Assembly (NCBI GenBank): GCA_005789975.1
Contig: SXWC01000171.1
Coordinates: 1 to 5,923, forward strand
Origin: Planctomycetaceae bacterium
GTDB taxonomy: Bacteria; Planctomycetota; Planctomycetia; Pirellulales; UBA1268
Length of the DNA stretch: 5,923 nt
Direction of reading: 5' to 3'
Below, piece after piece: positions 1 to 5,792 of the stretch. Within the stretch, counting starts at the first letter, position 1. Every line of letters starts with the position of its first letter. The translations under genes were made by a program, and so were the position numbers. A model generated the notes under the pieces. That model saw nothing but the letters and a program-made list of their open reading frames with translations. It did not search any database and was not told the origin of the DNA.

Positions 1-451
1 CCGCGACATCAAGCCGGCCAACGTGTTTCTCGAGGGGGACACCCGGAGCGTGCGGATCATCGATTTCGGACTCGCCCGCACGATCGACGCCAAAGCCACC
101 GCCCTCACGCTCGACGGCTCCCTCGTGGGCACGCCCTCCTACATGCCTCCGGAGCGGATCGACAACGGGGCCATCGACGCGAAGAGCGACCTCTTCGGAC
201 TGGGCGTGATCCTCTACGAGCTGCTCGCCAACCGGCTCCCCTTCGAGGGCCGATCGTTGACCGCCGTGTTATCGGCGATCGCCAAGGCCGCCCCGCAGCC
301 GCTGCACGTCGCCGCCCCGGGGGTGCCCCGCGGCGTCTGTGATCTCGTGATGCGGCTCATCGCCCACGACAAGAACGACCGCCCGGACGACGCCCGCGAC
401 GTCGCAGCTGCGCTCGCCTCCCTGCAAAAGCAGGTCGCCGGGCAGGAATAG
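1..451 (+). CDS. Serine/threonine protein kinase, C-terminal part (5' end outside the window)
   Basis: This is the C-terminal 149 residues of a eukaryotic-type (Hanks) Ser/Thr kinase, which would phosphorylate proteins using ATP. The reading frame is open from base 2. Visible residues 1-10 are the catalytic loop (RDIKPANVFL) with catalytic Asp2 and metal-binding Asn7; the first base of the window, c, fits the last base of a His codon, completing HRD. DFG is at 21-23 and the activation segment runs to GTPSYMPPER (43-52), so the usual APE reads PPE. The subdomain IX Asp (SDLFGLG, 62-68) and the subdomain XI Arg (NDRP, 125-128) are present. All catalytic elements that should be visible are intact, so it looks active. 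The protein stops about 20 residues after the subdomain XI Arg, so there is no C-terminal transmembrane helix, WD40 or PASTA domain; any sensor part must be N-terminal and out of view. The substrate is unknown. It converges on hisS with a 10-bp gap. Confidence 0.95.
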   Translation, partial: RDIKPANVFLEGDTRSVRIIDFGLARTIDAKATALTLDGSLVGTPSYMPPERIDNGAIDAKSDLFGLGVILYELLANRLPFEGRSLTAVLSAIAKAAPQPLHVAAPGVPRGVCDLVMRLIAHDKNDRPDDARDVAAALASLQKQVAGQE

Positions 452-461
452 GCCGCGAGGC

Positions 462-1823
462 TCAAGCGGGATCCGTCCCCCGCCCGCCCGCGCCCTGGCC
501 GGCGGCCGCGAGCAGGGAATGGACCGCATCGACCAGCACGTGCAGGTCGCCCTGCCATTCGATTGCCACGCTCTGCTGGGTGGCGAGGTTCTTGAACTGG
601 GCCGTGCCGGCGGCAAACTCGTCGCTGCCGATCACGAGCGCCGCGGGGAAGCCCCGCTTGGCGGCGAGCTTGAGCTGCTGGCCCACCTTTTTCGCCTCGG
701 GAAAGAACTCGACCGCCATGCCGGCCGACCGGATGGCGGCCGCGATCCGCAGGTAGTCGCCGAGGTGTTGCTGGTCGAAGTGCACGAGGAACAAGTCGGC
801 GGGCGTCTCGACCGTCGCGCCCCGGCCGAGTTCCTCGAGGCCGGCAAGCAGCCGGTCGATGCCGAGCGACGCACCCACGCCCGGCAGCGATTGCTTCGTG
901 TAGATGCCGGCGAGATTGTCGTAACGGCCACCGGAGCAGATGCTGCCGAGGGCCGGAAGTTCGTCGAGAAAACTCTCGAGCACGATCCCCGTGTAGTAAT
1001 CGAGCCCGCGGGCGATCGAGGGGTCGATGGCAATGCGACCCGCGGCCACGCCCGCGTCCCGCGCTCCCGCGACGATGCTCCGCAGTGCCGCCACACCGGC
1101 CCGCCCCTGTTCCACGGCGCCGACGAGCACATCGAGCTGCGCAAGCACCTCATCGGCCGCCCCGCCGAGTCCCGCCATTTCGATCAACGCCGCCACCGCG
1201 TCCGCCGCGACACCGTGACCGGCCAGTTCGGCCGCGACGGCCTCGGGTGTCGCCTTGCCGAGCTTGTCGAGGCTCCGCAGGACCGTGGTCGAGCGGTCGG
1301 CGAGCCCCAGTCGCTCGAGGATCCCGGAGAGCACCCGGCGATCATTGACGCGGATCGTGAACTCGACGCCGATGGCCGCCAGGAGGTCGTGCACCACGAG
1401 CACCATCTCCAGATCGGCGACGGGGCTCGTGGTGCCGATCGTGTCGAAGTCGCACTGCATGAACTCGCGATACCGGCCGCGCTGCGTGTTTTCGCCCCGC
1501 CAGACGGCGGCCATGTGATACCGCTTGAAGGGCAGCCCGAGTTCGTGCATGTGCTGGGCCGCGAACCGGGCGAAGGGCACGGTCAGGTCGAACCTCATCC
1601 CCACGTCGCGGCCGCCGTGATCCTTGAAGCGGTAGAGCTGCTGGTCGGTCTCCTCGCTCCCCTTGCCGGTGAGGATCTCGAGGTATTCCAGGGCGGGCGT
1701 GTCGATGGGCGCGAAGCCATACGAACGGTAGACGCGGCGGGCGATCTCCAGGATCTTTTCGCGGGCGAGCGCCTGTGCCGGCAGGTGGTCGCGGAAGCCC
1801 TTGAGGGTGCGGGGTTCGATCAC
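462..1823 (-). CDS. hisS: Histidyl-tRNA synthetase (HisRS)
   Basis: This class II aminoacyl-tRNA synthetase attaches histidine to tRNA-His in the cytoplasm; it is 453 aa, slightly longer than the roughly 420-430 aa usual in bacteria. Motif 1 lies near residues 8-45 (GFRDHLP at 9-15). DLTVPFAR is at 79-86, and motif 2 (WRGENTQRGRYREF, 108-121) holds Arg109. The histidine-specific motifs are RGLDYYTG (272-279) and GGRYDNL (298-304). Motif 3 is GVGASLGIDRL (315-325) with Arg324. Residues from about 341 to 440 form the anticodon-binding (HGTP) domain, followed by a short Gly/Ala-rich tail. The start is taken as GTG at 1823-1821: homology begins at once (IEPRTLKGFRDH) and a GGGGA ribosome site lies 7 nt upstream. 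The frame stays open upstream, but only as a shadow of the preceding gene. The gene sits 13 bp behind the YkgJ-like gene, so it is probably co-transcribed. DLTVPFAR and QCDFDTIG resemble eukaryotic-like HisRS rather than the LRPEGT form of E. coli. Confidence 0.97.
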   Translation of the reverse strand: MIEPRTLKGFRDHLPAQALAREKILEIARRVYRSYGFAPIDTPALEYLEILTGKGSEETDQQLYRFKDHGGRDVGMRFDLTVPFARFAAQHMHELGLPFKRYHMAAVWRGENTQRGRYREFMQCDFDTIGTTSPVADLEMVLVVHDLLAAIGVEFTIRVNDRRVLSGILERLGLADRSTTVLRSLDKLGKATPEAVAAELAGHGVAADAVAALIEMAGLGGAADEVLAQLDVLVGAVEQGRAGVAALRSIVAGARDAGVAAGRIAIDPSIARGLDYYTGIVLESFLDELPALGSICSGGRYDNLAGIYTKQSLPGVGASLGIDRLLAGLEELGRGATVETPADLFLVHFDQQHLGDYLRIAAAIRSAGMAVEFFPEAKKVGQQLKLAAKRGFPAALVIGSDEFAAGTAQFKNLATQQSVAIEWQGDLHVLVDAVHSLLAAAGQGAGGRGTDPA

Positions 1824-1830
1824 GTGCTGG

Positions 1831-1835
1831 TCCCC
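1831..1835 (-). promoter_or_regulatory. Ribosome binding site that fixes the hisS GTG start
   Basis: On the minus strand GGGGA lies 7 nt before the GTG at 1823. It sits one base after the TGA stop of the upstream gene (1839-1837), an arrangement that suits translational coupling. This is the main reason for preferring the GTG to the in-frame codons further upstream, which lie inside the neighbouring gene. Confidence 0.6.
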
Positions 1836-1836
1836 G

Positions 1837-2328
1837 TCACACGATCGGCAGGAGGGCGGGCCGCCGACTGCGGATCGACTTTCCGCGGTTCTTCTTCTTG
1901 CGGCCGTCACCGAGGCTGTCGCCCCCCGGGCCGAGGACGGCGTCCATGTATTCCTCGACCTGTTCGCAGGTCTCGAAATACTGGTCGTAGACCCAATCGT
2001 CCTCGTACTCGCATTCCTTCGTGGTGTACTCCCGGCAGATCTGTGGCCGCGTCTCGTAGATGCCGCAACGCTGGTCGGACTGGAGGTGCTTGCAGACGGT
2101 GTGCACGCAGACGTACCAGTCGCCATCTTCGGTGAAGACCGTGGCGTGTTCGTGGAGGAGGAACCAGCGGATGTATTCAAACGCCTCGCGGGTCGTCGGC
2201 GTCTCCAGCGGCAGCGCGAAGTAGCGGCAGCACTTGGCGGTGCAATACTCGCAGAGCACCTTGTCGGCGGGCACATCGCCGCGTTTGGGCTTGGTGGGCA
2301 ACTGGGGAAGCGGAATATCGGCGATCAT
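1837..2328 (-). CDS. YkgJ-like cysteine-cluster protein (putative Zn/Fe-binding)
   Basis: This 163-aa protein resembles the YkgJ/UPF0153 family, thought to chelate zinc or iron through a cysteine cluster; its biochemical role is not established. It has ten cysteines: 26, 29, 33, 34, 74, 79, 88, 98, 106 and 121. The first four form the family's C-x2-C-x3-CC signature (CEYCTAKCC, 26-34), and the second half has the typical RCGIYETRPQICREY element (87-101). The C-terminus from about 141 is a lysine/arginine-rich tail (DGRKKKNRGKS and onward) that looks disordered and could touch nucleic acid, which is inference. There is no signal peptide or membrane segment, so it should be cytoplasmic. The ATG at 2328 has a perfect GGAGG 9 nt upstream. 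The gene is first in a likely two-gene unit with hisS; a role linked to translation or metal supply is possible but unproven. The family call is fairly sure, the function is not. Confidence 0.88.
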   Translation of the reverse strand: MIADIPLPQLPTKPKRGDVPADKVLCEYCTAKCCRYFALPLETPTTREAFEYIRWFLLHEHATVFTEDGDWYVCVHTVCKHLQSDQRCGIYETRPQICREYTTKECEYEDDWVYDQYFETCEQVEEYMDAVLGPGGDSLGDGRKKKNRGKSIRSRRPALLPIV

Positions 2329-2337
2329 GGTCGGCGG

Positions 2338-2342
2338 CCTCC
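2338..2342 (-). promoter_or_regulatory. Shine-Dalgarno site of the YkgJ-like gene
   Basis: On the minus strand this reads GGAGG, a perfect anti-16S match, 9 nt before the ATG at 2328. It settles the start codon choice. Confidence 0.65.
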
Positions 2343-2360
2343 GGGCGCGTGTGGCCCGCT

Positions 2361-2366
2361 ACTATA
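2361..2366 (-). promoter_or_regulatory. Candidate -10 box of the ykgJ-like/hisS unit
   Basis: On the minus strand this reads TATAGT, five of six bases matching TATAAT, in a locally A+T-rich patch of an otherwise very G+C-rich region. Transcription would begin near 2354, giving a leader of about 26 nt that contains the GGAGG site. I see no good -35 hexamer at 16-18 bp spacing (the bases there are G+C-rich), so this is a tentative call. Confidence 0.4.
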
Positions 2367-2394
2367 GCGTTTTTCGGGGGTGCTGCCGGCGTCT

Positions 2395-2400
2395 TATACT
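2395..2400 (+). promoter_or_regulatory. Candidate -10 box of the recJ/beta-propeller unit
   Basis: TATACT matches TATAAT at five of six positions. The run of T at 2370-2374 with following bases (TTTCGG at 2372-2377, 17-bp spacer) is only a poor -35. A start near 2407 would leave a leader of about 32 nt with the recJ ribosome site. This position also argues against the further-upstream in-frame ATG at 2349, which would lie before the transcription start. Confidence 0.45.
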
Positions 2401-2420
2401 GCCCGCCCCGGTCCGATTCC

Positions 2421-2430
2421 GAGGAAGGGA
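2421..2430 (+). promoter_or_regulatory. Ribosome binding site of recJ
   Basis: GAGGAAGGGA ends 8 nt before the ATG at 2439, a good purine-rich Shine-Dalgarno region. It supports 2439 as the start. GGAA (2423-2426) can pair with TTCC (2431-2434) around a GGGA loop, so a small hairpin could cover this site. Confidence 0.6.
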
Positions 2431-2438
2431 TTCCCCCG

Positions 2439-4226
2439 ATGCCCAAACGCTGGCACATCCGTCCGCACGATCCGACGGCCGTCGCTGCGCTCGAGAAGTC
2501 GAGCGGGGTGTCCAGCATCCTCGCCGGACTGCTCGTGGCCCGCGGGATCACCGAGCCCGCGGCGGTGAAGGCGTTTCTCTCGGGCTCGCTCGCCGACCTC
2601 CGCGATCCCGAAACGCTGCCGGGCGTGCCCGAGGCGGCCGACCGCATCCTCGCCGCGGTGCGGGCCGGGAGAAAAATCGTGATCTACGGCGACTATGACG
2701 CCGACGGCATGTGCGCGACGGCGATCCTCGCCTGCTGCCTGGAAGCGCTCGACGCGAAGCCCGCCTGGTATGTGCCGAGCCGGCAGGAAGAGGGCTACGG
2801 CCTCAACACCGAGGCCCTGGCGACGCTCGCAGCGCAGGGCGCGAGCCTCGTGGTGACGGTGGACTGCGGCATCACCGGGGTGGCCGAGGCCAAGGCGGCC
2901 CGCGACCTTGGCCTCGAGCTGATCATCACCGACCACCACAACTTCGCCGAGACGTTGCCCGAGGCCGACGTGCTGGTGCATCCGCGGCTGCCCGGCGGCG
3001 GCTATCCCTTCGGCGGCCTGTGCGGCGCCGGCGTGGCCTTCAAGCTCGCCTGGGCGATCGCCACCCGCGCCAGCGGATCGAACAAGGTCACGCCTCGGCT
3101 CCGCGAGGCCCTCCTCCGCGGCATCGGCCTGGCGGCCTTCGGCACGGTCACCGACGTGATGCCGCTGGTTGACGAGAACCGCCTGTTCGTGAAGCACGGA
3201 ATCGAGAATCTCCGCCAGCGCGGCGGACCGGGGCTGAGCCGGCTCATCGAACTCACCGGCCTGCACGAACGGTCGCGGCTGGAGAGCGAGGACATCGCCT
3301 TCAAACTCGGTCCCCGGCTCAACGCCGCCGGCCGCATGGCCACGGCCGCCAACGGCATCGAACTGCTCGTCACGGAAGACGCCGCTCGGGCCGCCTCCCT
3401 CGCCGACTACCTGCACGAGCTCAACACCCAGCGGGAGACGGAGGAGCGGAGCCTGCAACTTGCGGCCGCGAAACAGGCCAAGGAGCAGTTTGATCCTGAA
3501 GCCGATGCCGCGCTCGTGCTCGCCGACCGCGGCTGGCACAAGGGGGTGATCGGCATCGTGGCCGGCCGGCTGGCGGAGCGCTGGCATCGGCCGGTGATCA
3601 TGATCGCCCGCGATCCGCTGCAGGGCGGTCCGGCGACGGGGAGTGTGCGGAGCGTGCCCGGCTTCGACGTGCTGGCCGCGGTCAAGGCCTGCGAAGGACA
3701 CCTCCTGGGCTGCGGCGGGCACGCCGCGGCGGCCGGCCTCCAGGTCGATGACGCGAAGATCGACGAGTTTCGCCGGGCGTTCGTCGCCGAGGTCGATGCC
3801 CGCCTGCCCGATACGCTGCGGCGGGCACAGATCACGATCGACGGCGAGACGTCGCTCGCGGCCCTGACCCGCGACACGGTCGAGCAGCTCGAGAAGCTCG
3901 CCCCGTTCGGCGAGGGTAATCGTCGCCCGGTGCTCTGCGCCTCCGGCGTGACGCTCGCGGAGCCGGCCCGCACCATGGGCCAGTCGGGCCGCCATCTCCA
4001 ACTGCAGTTGAAGCAGCACTCGGCCCAGATACGCGGCGTGGCGTTCGGCGCCGGCGAGTGGCTCGCGCACCTGCCGCTGCCCGGCCAGACCTTCCACATC
4101 GCGTTCCGTCCCAAAATCAACGAGTTTCGCGGCCGCCGCACCGCCGAACTCGAGATCATCGACTGGCGTCCCGACGGCATCGACGTGACGAGCGATCTTC
4201 CCGACCTTGCGGCCACAACCGCCTGA
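2439..4226 (+). CDS. recJ: Single-stranded-DNA-specific 5'-3' exonuclease RecJ
   Basis: RecJ degrades single-stranded DNA 5' to 3' in recombination, mismatch and base-excision repair, using two metal ions in a DHH-type active site. The predicted protein is 595 aa, close to the 577 aa of E. coli RecJ. The DHH motifs appear in order: VIYGDYDADG (81-90), VVTVDCGIT (138-146), IITDHH (162-167), GGLCGAGVAFK (192-202) and FGTVTDVMPLVDENR (234-248). KLGPRLNAAGRM (289-300) follows. The DHHA1 half has RGWHKGVIGIVAGRLAE (364-380), GSVRSV (401-406) and the DNA-binding GGHAAAAG (426-433). Residues from about 465 to 577 form the RecJ OB-fold region (GRRTAELEIIDWRP at 565-578). All metal-binding motifs are intact, so it should be active. 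The start is ATG at 2439, with a good ribosome site; an in-frame ATG at 2349 would add 30 non-homologous residues and was rejected. The next gene follows after 10 bp, suggesting one transcript. Confidence 0.97.
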   Translation: MPKRWHIRPHDPTAVAALEKSSGVSSILAGLLVARGITEPAAVKAFLSGSLADLRDPETLPGVPEAADRILAAVRAGRKIVIYGDYDADGMCATAILACCLEALDAKPAWYVPSRQEEGYGLNTEALATLAAQGASLVVTVDCGITGVAEAKAARDLGLELIITDHHNFAETLPEADVLVHPRLPGGGYPFGGLCGAGVAFKLAWAIATRASGSNKVTPRLREALLRGIGLAAFGTVTDVMPLVDENRLFVKHGIENLRQRGGPGLSRLIELTGLHERSRLESEDIAFKLGPRLNAAGRMATAANGIELLVTEDAARAASLADYLHELNTQRETEERSLQLAAAKQAKEQFDPEADAALVLADRGWHKGVIGIVAGRLAERWHRPVIMIARDPLQGGPATGSVRSVPGFDVLAAVKACEGHLLGCGGHAAAAGLQVDDAKIDEFRRAFVAEVDARLPDTLRRAQITIDGETSLAALTRDTVEQLEKLAPFGEGNRRPVLCASGVTLAEPARTMGQSGRHLQLQLKQHSAQIRGVAFGAGEWLAHLPLPGQTFHIAFRPKINEFRGRRTAELEIIDWRPDGIDVTSDLPDLAATTA

Positions 4227-4229
4227 GGG
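4225..4229 (+). promoter_or_regulatory. Ribosome binding site of the beta-propeller gene, overlapping the recJ stop
   Basis: GAGGG begins inside the recJ TGA (4224-4226) and ends 7 nt before the ATG at 4237. The overlap with the stop codon suggests that ribosomes finishing recJ help initiate the next gene. Confidence 0.55.
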
Positions 4230-4236
4230 CTCCCCG

Positions 4237-5598
4237 ATGACGAACCGTTTGCTGTGGCTCGGATGCCTGATCGTCATCCTGAACGGCAGTGTCCGCGGCG
4301 ACGACTGGCCGCAGTGGATGGGCCCGCAACGGGACGGCGTCTGGCGCGAACAGCGACTCGTCGAATCGATCCCCGCCGGCGGGCTGCCGGTGAAATGGCG
4401 GGTGCCGGTCGCCGGCGGCTACTCGGGACCGGCGGTGGCCGACGGACGCGTGTATGTCACCGACTACGTCGTCCGCGAGGGAGAGCTGGCCAACAGGCCC
4501 AACGACCGCAATCTCCTCGCAGGCAGCGAACGCACGCTCTGCCTCGACGCGGCGACCGGACGCCTCCTCTGGAAGCACGAGGCCGATTGCCCCTATTCGA
4601 TCTCCTACGCCTCAGGTCCCCGGTGCACGCCGACGGTGGCCGATGGCCGCGTCTACGTGCTCGGCGCGGAGGGCAATCTCGTCTGCCTCGAGGCCGCCAC
4701 CGGGAAGCTCCTGTGGTCGAAGGACTTCAAGCGCGACTACGCGGCCCCGGTGCCCATCTGGGGCTTCTGCGGCCATCCGCTGGTGGAGGGCGAGCTGCTC
4801 GTGTGCCTGGTGGGTGGTCCGGGCAGCGTGGCCGTGGCCTTCGATCGAAAGACGGGCGAGGAGCGCTGGAAGGCTCTCTCCGCGAGCGAGAGCGGCTACT
4901 GCCCGCCGACGATGATCGAGAGCGCAGGCGTGCGGCAGCTGGTGATCTGGGACGCCGACAACCTCAACAGCCTCGATCCGCAGACGGGCCGCACGCACTG
5001 GTCGCAGCCGCTCAAGCCGATGTATGGAATGTCGATCATGGCGCCGCAGGTCGCCGACACGAAACGCGGACGCGTGCTCTTCGCCAGCGGTATCGGCCGC
5101 GTCGGCGCGCTCTTCGCGCTGGCCGCCGACGCGCCCGGGGCGAGCATCCTCTGGCGGGGCGAGCCGAAGTCGGCCGTCTACTGTGCCAACAGCACCCCTT
5201 TCATCGCCGGCGACACGCTCTACGGCTGCGACTGCGACACGGGCATGCTCACGGCGGTGGAGATCGAGACGGGCCGGCGGCTCTGGGAAACGACGGAGCC
5301 GACCACGGGCGGCCCCCGCCGCGGCAAGCACGGCACGGCGTTCCTCGTGCGGCAGTCCGAGGCCGTCGCCTCCGACCCGCCCGACTCGTCCCGGGTTTGG
5401 ATCTCCAGCGAAACAGGCGACCTCGTGCTCGCGCGGCTTTCGGCCGAACGGTACGAAGAGCTCGGCAGGATGCATCTGCTCGACGCAACCAACGAGTGCT
5501 TCGGCCGCGAGGTGGTCTGGAGCCATCCCGCGTTCGCGGGAGGCTGTATTTTCGCGAGGAACGACCGGGAACTCGTCTGCGTGCAGGCTGCCCGCTGA
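4237..5598 (+). CDS. Secreted PQQ-like (BamB-type) beta-propeller repeat protein
   Basis: This 453-aa exported protein is built of PQQ/pyrrolo-quinoline-type propeller blades. Residues 1-21 look like a Sec signal peptide: short basic start, hydrophobic stretch LLWLGCLIVIL (5-15), probable cleavage after SVRG (18-21). The mature start DDWPQWMGPQRDGVW (22-36) is a signature I associate with Planctomycetes propeller proteins. Blade-closing AxxxTGxxxW-type repeats are seen at 103-112, 151-160, 202-211, 246-255 and 341-350, with weaker copies near 294-307 and 389-398, which fits seven or eight blades. It has no heme site and is too short for a quinoprotein dehydrogenase, so enzyme activity is doubtful; a scaffold or binding role, as in BamB, is more likely. 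The mature part has 13 cysteines, many for an exported protein. The first ATG with a ribosome site (4237) is chosen over one at 4207 inside recJ. The pairing with recJ is probably positional, not functional. Confidence 0.9.
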   Translation: MTNRLLWLGCLIVILNGSVRGDDWPQWMGPQRDGVWREQRLVESIPAGGLPVKWRVPVAGGYSGPAVADGRVYVTDYVVREGELANRPNDRNLLAGSERTLCLDAATGRLLWKHEADCPYSISYASGPRCTPTVADGRVYVLGAEGNLVCLEAATGKLLWSKDFKRDYAAPVPIWGFCGHPLVEGELLVCLVGGPGSVAVAFDRKTGEERWKALSASESGYCPPTMIESAGVRQLVIWDADNLNSLDPQTGRTHWSQPLKPMYGMSIMAPQVADTKRGRVLFASGIGRVGALFALAADAPGASILWRGEPKSAVYCANSTPFIAGDTLYGCDCDTGMLTAVEIETGRRLWETTEPTTGGPRRGKHGTAFLVRQSEAVASDPPDSSRVWISSETGDLVLARLSAERYEELGRMHLLDATNECFGREVVWSHPAFAGGCIFARNDRELVCVQAAR

Positions 5599-5607
5599 GT
5601 CATTTTG

Positions 5608-5651
5608 GCCGGCGGCGGGGCTCGCGGGGAACGACGTTGTCCCCGGCCGGC
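5608..5651 (+). terminator. Possible hairpin after the beta-propeller gene
   Basis: GCCGGC plus CGGGG (5608-5613, 5616-5620) can pair with CCCCG plus GCCGGC (5641-5645, 5646-5651), leaving a 2-nt bulge and a 20-nt loop. The alternative inner stem CGGGGA/TCCCCG (5625-5645 area) competes with it. No run of T follows, so it is not a classic intrinsic terminator. It begins 10 nt after the stop codon, where a terminator or 3'-end stabilising structure would be expected. Confidence 0.3.
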
Positions 5652-5665
5652 GAAGCGTGTAGGCT
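5637..5665 (+). promoter_or_regulatory. Candidate sigma70-type promoter of the tRNA-Pro gene
   Basis: TTGTCC (5637-5642) and TAGGCT (5660-5665) are separated by exactly 17 bp. They match the TTGACA and TATAAT consensus at four and three positions, with the key TTG and TA...T kept. Transcription would start near 5672, about 46 nt before the mature tRNA, which would then need 5' trimming by RNase P. The -35 overlaps the 3' arm of the hairpin at 5608-5651. Confidence 0.4.
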
Positions 5666-5717
5666 CTTGTTCTCTCCCCGTGCGACGAGGTCGACGAAGC
5701 GTCTCGCAGCACGAGAT

Positions 5718-5792
5718 CGGGGCGTAGCTCAGCCTGGCTAGAGCGCTACGTTCGGGACGTAGAGGTCGCACGTTCGAATCGTGTCGCCCCGA
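5718..5792 (+). tRNA. tRNA-Pro (anticodon CGG)
   Basis: The whole cloverleaf can be read. The acceptor stem CGGGGCG (5718-5724) pairs with CGCCCCG (5785-5791), followed by discriminator A (5792). The D stem is GCTC/GAGC (5727-5730, 5741-5744). The anticodon stem CTACG/CGTAG (5746-5750, 5758-5762) carries loop TTCGGGA with anticodon CGG at 5753-5755, which reads CCG proline codons. The variable loop is AGGTC. The T stem GCACG/CGTGT (5768-5772, 5780-5784, one G-U pair) carries loop TTCGAAT. The first acceptor pair C-G with discriminator A is typical of bacterial proline tRNAs and supports the identity. The CCA end is not encoded (CTC follows the discriminator), so a CCA-adding enzyme must complete it. 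The gene stands alone, downstream of the recJ unit on the same strand. Confidence 0.96.

Noticed and set aside
466..483. Hairpin GCGGG/CCCGC at the end of hisS as a bidirectional terminator
   Set aside because: Only 5 bp, inside the hisS coding end, with no T run on either side.
451..512. 9-bp direct repeat GGCCGCGAG (451-459 and 504-512)
   Set aside because: Short, G+C-rich and not associated with any other structure; chance is sufficient.
519..2135. Long 538-aa open frame antisense to hisS
   Set aside because: It lies opposite a clear HisRS gene and its translation is rich in Arg, Gly, His and Asp without any recognisable domain. Long antisense frames are expected in G+C-rich DNA.
1824..2276. 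Upstream extension of the hisS frame (151 more codons)
   Set aside because: The added part is a Ser/Arg/Thr-rich shadow of the YkgJ-like gene; HisRS homology begins right after the GTG at 1823, which has a ribosome site.
2349..2438. N-terminal extension of recJ from ATG 2349
   Set aside because: The 30 extra residues do not look like RecJ, would span the putative promoter, and lack a good ribosome site, whereas 2439 has one.
4264..4266. Lipobox at Cys10 of the propeller protein (LWLGC)
   Set aside because: Cys10 is too near the N-terminus and the -3 position is Trp; a Sec signal peptide cut near residue 21 fits better.
2394..4277. 627-aa open frame antisense to recJ
   Set aside because: Full overlap with an intact RecJ, composition skewed to Gly/Arg/Ala/His, no motif; a codon-bias shadow.
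4254..5741. 495-aa plus-strand frame overlapping the beta-propeller gene
   Set aside because: Arg-rich translation running into the tRNA region; it is the +1-frame shadow of the propeller gene.
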